Part shown: piece after piece, positions 1 to 8,040 of the stretch | Layout of the letters: each line of letters opens with the position of its first letter | How positions within the stretch are numbered: the stretch's first letter is position 1 | NCBI GenBank assembly: GCA_023402395.1 | Contig: JAEYGI010000042.1 | Span: 124,001-188,000 of the forward strand | DNA length: 64,000 nucleotides | Reading direction: 5' to 3' | Origin: Bacillota bacterium | GTDB taxonomy: Bacteria; Bacillota; UBA4882; UBA8346 | Translations under genes and position numbers: made by a program | Notes under the pieces: generated by a model | The model's database searches: none | Told to the model about the DNA's origin: nothing | The model's input: the letters and a program-made list of their open reading frames with translations, nothing else

Positions 1-855
1 GGTCAATGCCGTGATCCCTTTGATATGTTTTAAAATCCCGCCGATAAAATAAAGTGCGGTCTGACTTAGCTGATGTTTGGCATTGGGATCGAAGAAGGCG
101 TTTTTGCCGTCCTTGAAGATGGATAGGTGAATATGCATTCCCGAACCATTGACCCCGAATAAAGGTTTGGGCATAAACGTGGCATAAAGGTTATGATGCT
201 GAGCGATAATCCGCGTGACGAATTTTAACGTGGTAACCCGGTCTGCGGTGCTAAGAGGGTCAGAATATTTAAAGTCAATTTCATGCTGACCAGGGGAGAC
301 CTCATGATGGGAAGCTTCAATTTCGAAGCCCATCTCCTCCAGCGTGAGAACAATTTCTCGCCGGGCGTTTTCCCCCAGATCAATCGGGGATAAATCAAAA
401 TAACCACCCTTATCATGAGTAACGGTGGAAGGGGTACCATCCTCGTTGGATTTGAACAAGAAGAACTCGCATTCAGGCCCGATATTGATGGAATAACCGA
501 GGTCTGCGGCTTCTTTAATGGCTTTTTGAAGAATATAGCGCGGATCTCCCTCAAAAGGAGTCAGATCCGGATTGGCGATATCACAGATCAGTCTGGCGAC
601 CGACCCTTCGCGGGGCCGCCATGGGAAAATAGTGAATGAATCGATATCGGGCCGCAAAATCATGTCCGATTCTTCAACGCGGGTGAAGCCTTCAATCGAG
701 GATCCGTCAAACATAATCTCGTTATTCAGAGCCTTTTCCAATTGGCTGACCGGGATAGCAACATTTTTGACAACGCCTAGGATATCGGTGAATTGCAGCC
801 TGATAAATCGTACGTCCAGATCCTTGCAGTTTTTGATAATTTCCTGCTTATCCAT
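1..855 (-). CDS. glnA: Glutamine synthetase type I, N-terminal 285 residues (cut by window edge)
   Basis: Makes glutamine from glutamate, ammonia and ATP in the cytoplasm. I read it directly from the minus strand starting at ATG 855; the frame stays open to base 1, so the C-terminal part lies outside the window. Visible family motifs are FDGSSIEGF in the N-terminal beta-grasp region, GPECEFFLF at the start of the catalytic domain, and MPKPLFGVNGSGMH with active-site residues. The sequence resembles the Firmicute GSI-alpha class, which is controlled by feedback and GlnR rather than by adenylylation. It lies 14 bp downstream of a glnR-like gene, giving the classic glnRA order. Confidence 0.95.
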   Translation of the reverse strand, partial: MDKQEIIKNCKDLDVRFIRLQFTDILGVVKNVAIPVSQLEKALNNEIMFDGSSIEGFTRVEESDMILRPDIDSFTIFPWRPREGSVARLICDIANPDLTPFEGDPRYILQKAIKEAADLGYSINIGPECEFFLFKSNEDGTPSTVTHDKGGYFDLSPIDLGENARREIVLTLEEMGFEIEASHHEVSPGQHEIDFKYSDPLSTADRVTTLKFVTRIIAQHHNLYATFMPKPLFGVNGSGMHIHLSIFKDGKNAFFDPNAKHQLSQTALYFIGGILKHIKGITALT

Positions 856-869
856 GAGGGGGTCACCTT

Positions 870-1271
870 TCATTTCCGTTTATGTTGCAACCAACTGCTG
901 AGCGCTTCCTGATTATTGACCGGATATAGGGAAGTCAGTTTCTGAGTGGAAGCCCGCTGGGGATTAAAGACCTCGGTGGCGCGGGTTGGCGCCATGCTGG
1001 CGGGATCGGTAATCGTTTCGCCCGGTTTGCTGTCGCCGGCAAGAACTGACTTGATGCCGTCCAGATTTAAACCCTTCTCAAGCAAAGATTTGATAAGCAA
1101 CAATTTTTCTACGTCGGTCTGCGTATAAAGGCGCTGATTGCCTTTTGAACGCGCCGGCTTAATGAGGTCATGCGTCTCATAGTACCGGATCTGACGCGCG
1201 GTAAGATTGGTCATATTCATGACCACGCTAATTGGGAAAATGGACTCACTGTTATTCGACAATATCATCAC
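870..1271 (-). CDS. glnR: MerR-family regulator, GlnR-like
   Basis: Probable nitrogen-responsive repressor of the glnRA operon. The N-terminal 75 or so residues form a MerR winged helix (the TNLTARQIRYYETHDLI stretch, then GNQRLYT). The remaining tail is short and lacks a large effector domain, as in GlnR/TnrA proteins. The start may be GTG 1271 or the next codon, ATG 1268. The assignment to GlnR rests mainly on position directly upstream of glnA; the C-terminal tail is not close enough to be decisive by eye. Confidence 0.82.
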   Translation of the reverse strand: MMILSNNSESIFPISVVMNMTNLTARQIRYYETHDLIKPARSKGNQRLYTQTDVEKLLLIKSLLEKGLNLDGIKSVLAGDSKPGETITDPASMAPTRATEVFNPQRASTQKLTSLYPVNNQEALSSWLQHKRK

Positions 1272-1286
1272 CTAGCTTCTAACATA

Positions 1287-1315
1287 AGTATACGAAAATG
1301 TAAGCCGGATGTCAA
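1287..1315 (-). promoter_or_regulatory. Sigma-A type promoter of glnRA
   Basis: On the minus strand TTGACA (1310-1315) is followed by exactly 17 bp and TATACT (1287-1292), a near-consensus promoter 16 bp before the GTG start. An inverted pair TGTAAG (1299-1304) and CTTACA (1330-1335) brackets the -35 box. It resembles GlnR half sites but does not have the usual 7-bp centre spacing, so an operator role is only suggested. Confidence 0.8.
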
Positions 1316-1387
1316 TTATTTGCCATATCCTTACATTGAATGATTCCGGGTGACGACAAAACTTGCCCATTAGCTGGGCAAGCTCGG

Positions 1388-2134
1388 TCACGCCGGATAT
1401 GAGAACCAGTTGAAGCGATTCCCCGTGCATTGATCGATGAGGGACAAATTATACTCGGGTTGAATGCCGGCAACCGCCTGATGACGAGGCATCTGAGCTG
1501 TTCCGTTCATGATTGACGCATACAGATCCGGTTGAATATGCAGACTGCTGATTGCCACGTTAAATTTTCTTTGCAAAAAAGAATATTGACGAAAAATTTT
1601 GGCCACATAATTGATGGTCTCAGGGATCCGCGGAATTCTGCCCAATCGGGCAACCCGGGTCGGCCCCGCGTTATAAGCGGCCAAAAGCAGATCCTGGTGA
1701 CTGAAGATCCGGCTTAAATATTTCAAGTACCGGGTTCCGGCATAAATATTCTGTCGGATATCGAACGGGTCTGAAATTTTGGCGATCATGGCCACGTCGG
1801 AAGTGATTTGCATCAGCCCCCTGGCCCGGCAGGGAGAAACCGCGCCCGGCATAAAAGAAGATTCCGCCGCGATGATGCTGGCAATCAGCAACGGATCAAA
1901 TTGAGTCTCAGCGGCGCGGGCCAGAATCTCCCGGGTGATCAGGTCTTTCTGCGGCCCAGACAAGGAACGGTTATACTCGTCAATATAACGGCCGATGATT
2001 ATTTTTTGCGCAGTTTCATGGGGACTGCCGTCGAATTGAATCATCGGACTTGCATTGGCAGCGATCTGAACTAATAAAATCAGGAATAACGATAAATAAA
2101 CAATAATAAACAGTCGGTGTTTGTTAAAATTCAT
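1388..2134 (-). CDS. Soluble lytic transglycosylase-like protein
   Basis: Secreted or membrane-anchored peptidoglycan lyase of the SLT (lysozyme-like) fold, 248 residues. Residues 1-29 form a hydrophobic signal or anchor. The catalytic Glu is Glu91 in AAESSF, followed by GLMQIT at 106-111 and AYNAGP at 153-158, the three signature blocks of the family. The domain spans about 65-190; the last 55 residues are not recognised. It stands alone between the glnRA promoter and the gcv operon, all on the minus strand. Likely role is local opening of peptidoglycan. Confidence 0.88.
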   Translation of the reverse strand: MNFNKHRLFIIVYLSLFLILLVQIAANASPMIQFDGSPHETAQKIIIGRYIDEYNRSLSGPQKDLITREILARAAETQFDPLLIASIIAAESSFMPGAVSPCRARGLMQITSDVAMIAKISDPFDIRQNIYAGTRYLKYLSRIFSHQDLLLAAYNAGPTRVARLGRIPRIPETINYVAKIFRQYSFLQRKFNVAISSLHIQPDLYASIMNGTAQMPRHQAVAGIQPEYNLSLIDQCTGNRFNWFSYPA

Positions 2135-2224
2135 CCCAATACATCCTCCCGAAAATAAGGGGTTTTACGATAAGGAGTATTGGTTTGATTTTGAAATATT
2201 ATACGTTATCGTTATAATTACGAT

Positions 2225-2240
2225 TGTTTCACGTGAAATA
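2225..2240. other. parS-like palindrome
   Basis: TGTTTCACGTGAAATA differs at one base from the Firmicute parS consensus TGTTNCACGTGAAACA. It sits in the 138-bp spacer between the transglycosylase start and the gcvPB end. ParB/Spo0J would bind here if it is real. No parA, parB, dnaA or gidA gene is in the window, so the call rests on the sequence match alone. Confidence 0.6.
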
Positions 2241-2272
2241 GATTACATCAAAAATCAAAACCGAAGTTGAAG

Positions 2273-3718
2273 TTAAGGAATCCAGCGCAAGCGCGGTGTC
2301 CGGGCAGCCCGCGCCTCATCGACCCGACTGATTACCGCCTGGTGGGGCGCTTCGGTGATCAACCCGGGGTTAGTTGTGGCGTCATTCCGGATTTGAAGCA
2401 TCACTGCGGCAAACTGATCAAGTGTTTCCTTGGACTCGGTTTCGGTTGGCTCAATCATTAGCGCCTCCTCCACGATCAACGGGAAATAAACCGTGGGCGG
2501 ATGAAAGCCAAAGTCGATCAGTCGTTTGGCAATGTCCATAGCGCGGACATGATTGGGCATGTTTTTAGCGGACATTACGAATTCATGCATACAAAACTGA
2601 TTGTAAGGAATAGGATACCCTTCAGTCAGCAGGGACTTTAAATAATTGGCGTTTAAAACGGCATCCCGGCTAACCTGGCTCAGTCCTTGGGGTCCCAAAC
2701 TGAAGATGTAGGCCAATGCTCTCACTAGAACCAGGAAATTGCCGTGAAAGCCGATCACTTTTCCGATGCTGTCCGGCCGGTCGTGATCCCAGTGGTAAGA
2801 TGAAGCATCTTTCTCCAGTACCGGGTAAGGAAGAAACTGCGTCAGGCCCGATTTGACCCCGACCGGACCGGAGCCGGGCCCTCCGCCGCCGTGCGGTGTG
2901 GAGAATGTCTTGTGAAGGTTCAGATGAACCAGATCAAACCCCATATCGCCGGGCCGGATCAAGCCGAGAATGGCATTGAGATTGGCTCCGTCGTAATATA
3001 GCAATCCTCCGGCTTGATGTACCAGAGCGGCGATGGTTTCGATCTCCCGTTCGAACAGACCCAAGGTATTGGGATTGGTCAGCATCAGAGCGGCGATGTC
3101 CGGAGACAGTAAGCTCTTTAAATGATCGATATCGACCAGGCCCCGGGCGTCGCACTGGACCGAGACAATTTCAAATCCGGCCATGGCGGCGCTGGCCGGA
3201 TTGGTGCCATGGGCCGAGGTCGGAACCAATACCTTGGTCCGGTTCGATTCGCCGCGCCAGCGATGATAGGCTTTGATTATCAACATCGCAGTCAATTCGC
3301 CGTGGGCGCCAGCGGCGGGTTGCAGGGTAAAACGATCCATGCCGGTAATCTCAGCCAGAAACCGTTCCAGATGATGGAGGACGGCTAGCGAACCTTGAGC
3401 CGATGGCTCCGGGCTCAAGGGATGGGAGTTGAGAAACCCTGGAATCTGGGCCAAATCCTCATTAAGCTTGGGATTATACTTCATGGTGCACGATCCAAGG
3501 GGGTAAAATCCAGAGTCCACCCCGTGGTTGCGCCGGGAAAGGCCGGTATAATGCCGGACCACATCGACCTCCGAGAGTTCGGGCAGTTGCGGCGGAATTT
3601 CTCGTATCAGGCCGGTGGGGATTGAGGCTCCGGCCTGAGAAGCGCATTCGCTTTCGGGTAAGCGGAAAGCCGCTCTGCCGGCTACGGATTTTTCGAAAAC
3701 CAACTGAAAATCACTCAT
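2273..3718 (-). CDS. gcvPB: Glycine dehydrogenase (decarboxylating) subunit 2, P-protein beta half
   Basis: Second half of the split PLP-dependent P-protein of the glycine cleavage system, 481 residues. It decarboxylates glycine and passes the aminomethyl group to lipoylated GcvH. The PLP lysine is Lys270 in NLHKTFSTPHGGGG. Other family features are LGSCTMKYNP near 75-83 and SAHGTNPASA near 168-177. Its ATG overlaps the gcvPA stop by 4 bp (ATGA), which suggests translational coupling and equal amounts of both halves. It is the last gene of the operon. Confidence 0.95.
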   Translation of the reverse strand: MSDFQLVFEKSVAGRAAFRLPESECASQAGASIPTGLIREIPPQLPELSEVDVVRHYTGLSRRNHGVDSGFYPLGSCTMKYNPKLNEDLAQIPGFLNSHPLSPEPSAQGSLAVLHHLERFLAEITGMDRFTLQPAAGAHGELTAMLIIKAYHRWRGESNRTKVLVPTSAHGTNPASAAMAGFEIVSVQCDARGLVDIDHLKSLLSPDIAALMLTNPNTLGLFEREIETIAALVHQAGGLLYYDGANLNAILGLIRPGDMGFDLVHLNLHKTFSTPHGGGGPGSGPVGVKSGLTQFLPYPVLEKDASSYHWDHDRPDSIGKVIGFHGNFLVLVRALAYIFSLGPQGLSQVSRDAVLNANYLKSLLTEGYPIPYNQFCMHEFVMSAKNMPNHVRAMDIAKRLIDFGFHPPTVYFPLIVEEALMIEPTETESKETLDQFAAVMLQIRNDATTNPGLITEAPHQAVISRVDEARAARTPRLRWIP

Positions 3719-5052
3719 TGGACTTCCCCCATTTCCGTGACGAATCGGTCGAGTTGCGCTTGAGCGAAGATCTCGGTGGCGCAGATGAGCAGCCTATTGG
3801 AGAAGGCAGGGTTATAACCGCCCAGATCTAGGCCGGGAAGGATTCCCTTTGGACGCAGTTTTTCAATATAGAGAGCCGCCGGTTTCGGCGTGACGATCGC
3901 GAACTCCATAAAAAACGGCTGATCGTAGCAGAGCCGGAAGCCTTTGGAGGCCAATCGTTCTTGGAGATAATGGGCATTATCGAAACAGCGGGAAGCGATG
4001 GACCTCAAGCCCTCGGGGCCGATCACGGACAGATAAATGGCGGCGCGCAAGGCGCAGAGCGCTTCATTTGAACAAATATTGGAAGTGGCTTTTTCACGGC
4101 GGATATGCTGTTCACGGGTTTGCAGCGTCAATACGTAGCTGCGGCGGCCTTGGCGATCCACGGTTTCTCCGACTAGGCGGCCGGGAATCCGGCGCAGGAA
4201 GCGTTCGGAAACCGCCATCATTCCCAAATACGGACCGCCATATGCGACGGGATTGCCCAGCGGTTGGCCTTCGGCAACCACGATTTCCGCGCCTAGACGG
4301 CCGGGAGCTTCCAGCAGGCCGAGAGTTAAGGGATGAACGTAACAGATGGGCACGGCTTTGGCGGCTTTGATCCTTTCGATGATGTCGGGCAAATCTTCAA
4401 TGATGCCGTAAAAGTTTGGGTTTTGAACCGCCACGGCCGCCGTTTCCGCCGCCAGTTCCCTTTGAAGCGCGGGCAGATCGGCCCGGCCGTCTTGATCAGG
4501 AATGATCACCAGTTCGGCGGAAGAAAACTTCAGATAGGTCTTGACCACTTCAACGGCGGCCGGGTGAATCGCGCCCAGCAGGATCACGCGGGAACGGCCG
4601 GTTTCCTTCACCGCCATCAGCACGGCTTCGGCTAGGGCGGTTGGCCCATCGTAAAGCGAGGCGTTGGCGATGGGTAAGCTGAACAGTTCAGAGACATAGG
4701 TCTGATATTCAAAAATCGCCTGAAGCATTCCTTGGGATATTTCCGGCTGGTAAGGCGTATAGGCGGTGTAGAATTCGGAACGGGCGGCTAAATGGTTGAC
4801 CACGGACGGGATATAGTGCTGATAAGCCCCGGCTCCGATGAAGGACAATTCCGGAATCGCATTTTGACCGGCCAGGCCCTGAAAGAAACGGCTCAATTCC
4901 ATCTCGGTCAGGGACGGGGGCAAGTTCAGCGGCTGCTTCAGCCGCAATTGGAACGGGATGGCGGCCAGCAGCGCTTCGAAGTCCGAGACACCGATTTTAG
5001 CCAGCATCTCCCGGCGCTGGTCATCGGTGAGGGGTAAATAGGGATGATTCAT
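3715..5052 (-). CDS. gcvPA: Glycine dehydrogenase (decarboxylating) subunit 1, P-protein alpha half
   Basis: First half of the split P-protein, 445 residues, the normal length. It has the aminotransferase-like fold but not the PLP lysine, which is in GcvPB. Recognisable blocks are FIGAGAYQHYIPSVV near 71-85, ASLYDGPTALAEA, and the conserved TREQHIRREKATSNICS block. The start overlaps the gcvT stop region, so gcvT-gcvPA-gcvPB form one tight operon. Most organisms place gcvH between gcvT and gcvPA; there is no room for it here. Confidence 0.95.
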   Translation of the reverse strand: MNHPYLPLTDDQRREMLAKIGVSDFEALLAAIPFQLRLKQPLNLPPSLTEMELSRFFQGLAGQNAIPELSFIGAGAYQHYIPSVVNHLAARSEFYTAYTPYQPEISQGMLQAIFEYQTYVSELFSLPIANASLYDGPTALAEAVLMAVKETGRSRVILLGAIHPAAVEVVKTYLKFSSAELVIIPDQDGRADLPALQRELAAETAAVAVQNPNFYGIIEDLPDIIERIKAAKAVPICYVHPLTLGLLEAPGRLGAEIVVAEGQPLGNPVAYGGPYLGMMAVSERFLRRIPGRLVGETVDRQGRRSYVLTLQTREQHIRREKATSNICSNEALCALRAAIYLSVIGPEGLRSIASRCFDNAHYLQERLASKGFRLCYDQPFFMEFAIVTPKPAALYIEKLRPKGILPGLDLGGYNPAFSNRLLICATEIFAQAQLDRFVTEMGEVQ

Positions 5053-6152
5053 CAGTTGGCTCCTTTCTGACGGGTGTAAAACGGCAGGGGAACGAATCTG
5101 GCGGAAAGCGCCTTGCCGCGGATTTCGATCTGAACCGGAGTTTCGGGATCAAGGCCCGCCGGAACAAGGCCGATCGCCAAATTTTTCTCTAGAGTGGGAC
5201 AGTAGGTTCCCGAGGTGACCCGGCCAATTACCTGATCGCCGCATTGAATCGGACAACCGGAGCGCGGAATACCGCGCTCGATCATTTCCAACCCGGCCAA
5301 GCGGTTTTCAATGCCTGACCGGCGCATCCGGTCGAGGGCCGCTTTCCCGATAAAATCCGGCTTTTCAAAATTGACGAACCGCTCCAAACCGGCCTCCAGC
5401 GGAGAGATCTCCCCCGAAAGCTCCTGCCCGTATAAGGGTAGTCCGGCCTCGAAACGAAGCGTGTCCCGGGCCCCCAAGCCAATCGGCTGGATTCCGAACT
5501 CCAAGCCTTCATTGATCAGCATCTCCCATACCGTAACGGCATACTCGGGATGGAAATATAGTTCGAACCCGTCCTCTCCGGTATAGCCAGTCCGGGACAA
5601 AAGGACCGGGATCTTCCGGAGCCGGACCTCCTCGCGGAACTGATAATATTTCAAGCCGGAGAGCGGGGCGCCGCCGAGCAACTTCTCCATTAACGGCTGG
5701 GCCATTGGGCCTTGCACGGCCAGTTGCACGGTTTGATCCGATTGGTTCTCCAGATGGAGGCGGTACCCTTCGGCATGAGCGCGGAGCCAGTCAAAATCCT
5801 TGTCAATATTGGAGGCATTGACAACCAGCCAAAACCGGTCTTCCCGCAGGCAGTAAATCAGCAGATCATCCACTGCGCCGCCCGCTTCGTCGCAGAGCGG
5901 AGAGTAGCGGATCGAGCCGGGACGGAGGTTGGCCGTCCGATTAGTGACCATCCGGTCGATAAAGGAGGCGGCATCAGGGCCATCGACCAAAATCTCGCCC
6001 ATGTGAGAGACATCGAACAGGCCTACCTGGTTCCGGACTGCCAGATGTTCCTGGATGATGCTTTGAAACTGAACCGGCAGGGCCCAGCCGTGAAAATCAA
6101 TCACTTTAGCGCCATAGGTTTGATAGATTGGAAATAACGGCGTGGTTTTCAT
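5052..6152 (-). CDS. gcvT: Aminomethyltransferase (T-protein)
   Basis: Transfers the methylene unit from aminomethyl-lipoyl GcvH to tetrahydrofolate and releases ammonia; 366 residues. Family marks are FDVSHMGEI near 46-54, a folate-site region around VVNASNIDKD, and LGARDTLRFEAGLPLYGQEL in the middle domain. It is the first gene of the gcv operon and lies 45 bp downstream of the riboswitch terminator. A GGGAGC ribosome-binding site precedes ATG 6152. Confidence 0.95.
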   Translation of the reverse strand: MKTTPLFPIYQTYGAKVIDFHGWALPVQFQSIIQEHLAVRNQVGLFDVSHMGEILVDGPDAASFIDRMVTNRTANLRPGSIRYSPLCDEAGGAVDDLLIYCLREDRFWLVVNASNIDKDFDWLRAHAEGYRLHLENQSDQTVQLAVQGPMAQPLMEKLLGGAPLSGLKYYQFREEVRLRKIPVLLSRTGYTGEDGFELYFHPEYAVTVWEMLINEGLEFGIQPIGLGARDTLRFEAGLPLYGQELSGEISPLEAGLERFVNFEKPDFIGKAALDRMRRSGIENRLAGLEMIERGIPRSGCPIQCGDQVIGRVTSGTYCPTLEKNLAIGLVPAGLDPETPVQIEIRGKALSARFVPLPFYTRQKGAN

Positions 6153-6196
6153 TGGAGCTCCCTTCTATAGCGATTTCGTTAGAAGTTGCGGGCAAT

Positions 6197-6237
6197 AAAA
6201 AAAGACAGGGTCAGCAATCATGCCTGTTACCCTGTCT
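6197..6237 (-). terminator. Intrinsic terminator that is the glycine riboswitch expression platform
   Basis: On the minus strand a 9-bp stem AGACAGGGT/ACCCTGTCT (arms 6203-6211 and 6229-6237) is followed by seven T. The 5' arm overlaps the 3' end of the second aptamer, so glycine-bound aptamer and terminator are mutually exclusive, giving an ON switch. Confidence 0.88.
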
Positions 6238-6403
6238 GGTGACCAGAGAGATTCCTATCACTCGATAGTTACCCCGTAGGTGTCCGATGGACTTTCCAGA
6301 GTTTTGTCCGGTTACGGTTGGTGAACCTGAAAGTTTCACTGTTTCAGGCGGCGCCTTAACAGTTTGCTCCTTCGGTGGCCGTTGCCGGCGCTCTCCCGTA
6401 ACC
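6229..6403 (-). ncRNA. Tandem glycine riboswitch (gcvT element)
   Basis: On the minus strand P1 of the first aptamer is GGTTACGG (end at 6403) pairing with CCGTAACC. Inside are the family signatures GGGAGAG, CACCGAAGGAGCAA and CTTTCAGG. A second aptamer follows after CTCTGGAAAG; it keeps the 3' AATCTCTCTGG block, but its core reads CACCTACGGGGTAA rather than the usual CGCCGAAGGGGCAA, so it is divergent. It regulates gcvT-gcvPA-gcvPB by controlling the terminator at its 3' end. Confidence 0.9.
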
Positions 6404-6492
6404 ATCATCCAACCTATTCATCAAAATCACCGCCCGATACCCCAGGCCCGCGTCAGCGGCGGAATATGCGGGAATACGATTTATTATAGATC

Positions 6493-6521
6493 ATTATACA
6501 TTTATATCCGGCATTTCGCAA
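6493..6521 (-). promoter_or_regulatory. Promoter of the gcv operon
   Basis: Minus-strand TTGCGA (6516-6521), 17-bp spacer, TATAAT (6493-6498). It lies about 90 bp upstream of the first glycine aptamer stem, as expected for riboswitch-led transcription. Confidence 0.72.
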
Positions 6522-6563
6522 GCGCGAGCAGAGTCCACGCCGAAAAAAAGGATAATGTTTGAA

Positions 6564-6962
6564 TTATGAATGTTTTGGGCCGGACGGGGGTAAGAATAAG
6601 AGGAAAACCAAGGTTATCAAGCTAAGCAGCAGCGGAATGGCGACGATCAGCGCATAATCCCGGAGGGTCCAGAGTCCGCCGCAGTTAATGATCAACAAGC
6701 CCGGCGGCAGAAAGCCCGCCAAATTGACGGCAAACGGAGCCGCCCACCGCCAGCGGGAATCGTAAGCGCAGGCCGAGCGATAAGCAAAAAAAATAGATAA
6801 AAAAACCGAGATTAGCAGGAAAAACGAAAACAACCATCGAAAATCATCCAACAATCCAATTTGGTTGAGTGCGACGCTAATCAAAAAGATGATTAAGGGC
6901 AGCATCAGCATGAAAAGTTGATATAAAAAATTCATCAAGCATGAGAACAATAATGGATTCAT
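6564..6962 (-). CDS. Small hydrophobic membrane protein, unrecognised
   Basis: About 132 residues with four probable membrane helices separated by short loops (hydrophobic runs near the N-terminus, at 35-55, 75-95 and 105-125). I do not recognise the family. ATG 6962 is preceded by GGGTGA at fair spacing; an in-frame GTG at 6971 is an alternative start. It stands alone on the minus strand, and its upstream side holds an inverted-repeat element. Confidence 0.55.
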   Translation of the reverse strand: MNPLLFSCLMNFLYQLFMLMLPLIIFLISVALNQIGLLDDFRWLFSFFLLISVFLSIFFAYRSACAYDSRWRWAAPFAVNLAGFLPPGLLIINCGGLWTLRDYALIVAIPLLLSLITLVFLLFLPPSGPKHS

Positions 6963-7010
6963 TGATTTCACCCGATATGTTTTATGAGGGAAATGAACGG
7001 AATAGAACTT

Positions 7011-7100
7011 ATATTAAGATGAAAAAAGTTTTGAAATAAATCGACATCCCAAAAGCCGTCTGTGAATGGACAAACTGTTGAACTTTTTCATCTTAATAAA
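7011..7100. repeat. Inverted-repeat element, family A copy 1
   Basis: A 90-bp element bounded by ATTAAGATGAAAAA-type ends (left 7011-7030, right 7081-7100 in inverse orientation, one base gap). It belongs to a loose family of about 90-bp elements with similar ends and a variable middle scattered through the window. No transposase is inside, so a MITE-like nature is inferred. It sits between divergent genes. Confidence 0.55.
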
Positions 7101-7155
7101 TGAAGGAAAATATGGCGCAATCTATCTGGGCGTTTAAAAAACTTATTGCGACATA
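7099..7155 (+). repeat. Conserved tail module downstream of element A1
   Basis: About 57 bp that recur at 18688-18747, also directly after a family A element and also shortly before a gene start. The shared core contains CGCAAT and ATTGCG as inverted arms. Both copies are open in the same frame and would read IWxFKKLIATY, so it may be a leftover of a coding end or an mRNA leader. Base differences fall in all codon positions, so coding constraint is not proven. Confidence 0.55.
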
Positions 7156-7195
7156 TATAAATCAAAAACCGCTTTATCCGTTGAAAGGAGGAACG

Positions 7196-7888
7196 ATGAT
7201 CCGAATCATTTCATTGTGTCTGATCCTGATCGCGCTGGCCGCTGGACCGGTTTTCGGAGAAAATGACGACCGGAACGGCATTGTCGCCGGGGCCAACGTT
7301 AATTTCCGTTCCGCTCCGGATCTTACGGCGCCGGTTATTATGCGGCTTAACGCCGGTCAACCCGTGACGGTTATCGAATACCAACCGCCGTGGGTCAGGG
7401 TGGAATTAGCGGACCAACAGCAAGGCTGGCTCCATCAACAATATATGAAATTGGAATCCGAAGTCAATGCCCTGAGGTCCGGCCGGGAAAAGGTCGTCAG
7501 CCGGGCCAGGGACTTCATGGGCACCCGCTATGTATATGGCGGAGGCTCGGGCCGGGGTTTCGACTGTTCCGGCTTTACCATGTACATCTATCGCCAGCTC
7601 GGCGTGGAGCTTCCCCACAATGCCGCCGCGCAGATGGGCCGCGGTGTCCCGGTTTCCCGGGACCAGTTGCGCCCCGGCGATCTAGTCTTCTTTTCGACCA
7701 TGGGCGCCAAGCACATCAATCACGTCGGAATTTACTGCGGCGACGGCCAGTTTATCCATGCCTCCTCGGGGTACGGCGCGGTCCGGATCAGCCCGCTGAA
7801 CGAAGGATACTATGATAGCCGCTATCGGGGCGCCCGCAGGTTCCTGGAGGATTTTCCGGAAGAATTGACCGATTCGGCGCTTGATTAA
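7196..7888 (+). CDS. NlpC/P60 endopeptidase with SH3 domain, secreted
   Basis: Cell-wall cysteine peptidase, 230 residues, likely cutting gamma-D-glutamyl-diaminopimelate bonds. Residues 1-22 form a signal peptide, 29-88 a bacterial SH3 domain (NVNFRSAP start), and about 98-222 the NlpC/P60 domain. The catalytic residues are Cys124 (GFDCSGF), His176 (INHVGIY) and His188 (FIHASS). The start at ATG 7196 is chosen because AAAGGAGG lies just upstream and a signal peptide follows; a longer in-frame reading from 7100 runs through repeat sequence. Confidence 0.93.
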   Translation: MIRIISLCLILIALAAGPVFGENDDRNGIVAGANVNFRSAPDLTAPVIMRLNAGQPVTVIEYQPPWVRVELADQQQGWLHQQYMKLESEVNALRSGREKVVSRARDFMGTRYVYGGGSGRGFDCSGFTMYIYRQLGVELPHNAAAQMGRGVPVSRDQLRPGDLVFFSTMGAKHINHVGIYCGDGQFIHASSGYGAVRISPLNEGYYDSRYRGARRFLEDFPEELTDSALD

Positions 7889-7946
7889 AACCGGAGCCGG
7901 TTCCATCAGGCCAGCCAACACATTCATAAAAATAACATCAATAATT

Positions 7947-7990
7947 AAAAAAGAGCTATATTAGGAAGTAGAACCTCGGTAGCTCTTTTT
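7947..7990 (+). terminator. Terminator after the NlpC/P60 gene
   Basis: AAAAAAGAGCT (7947-7957) pairs with AGCTCTTTTT (7981-7990) around a 23-base loop. The A and T tracts on both sides allow either direction, but it is placed for the upstream plus-strand gene. Confidence 0.65.
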
Positions 7991-8040
7991 ATTTATATCC
8001 GGGACAGATTGACCGCAATCCATTCCGGTTTGATTGCGAG

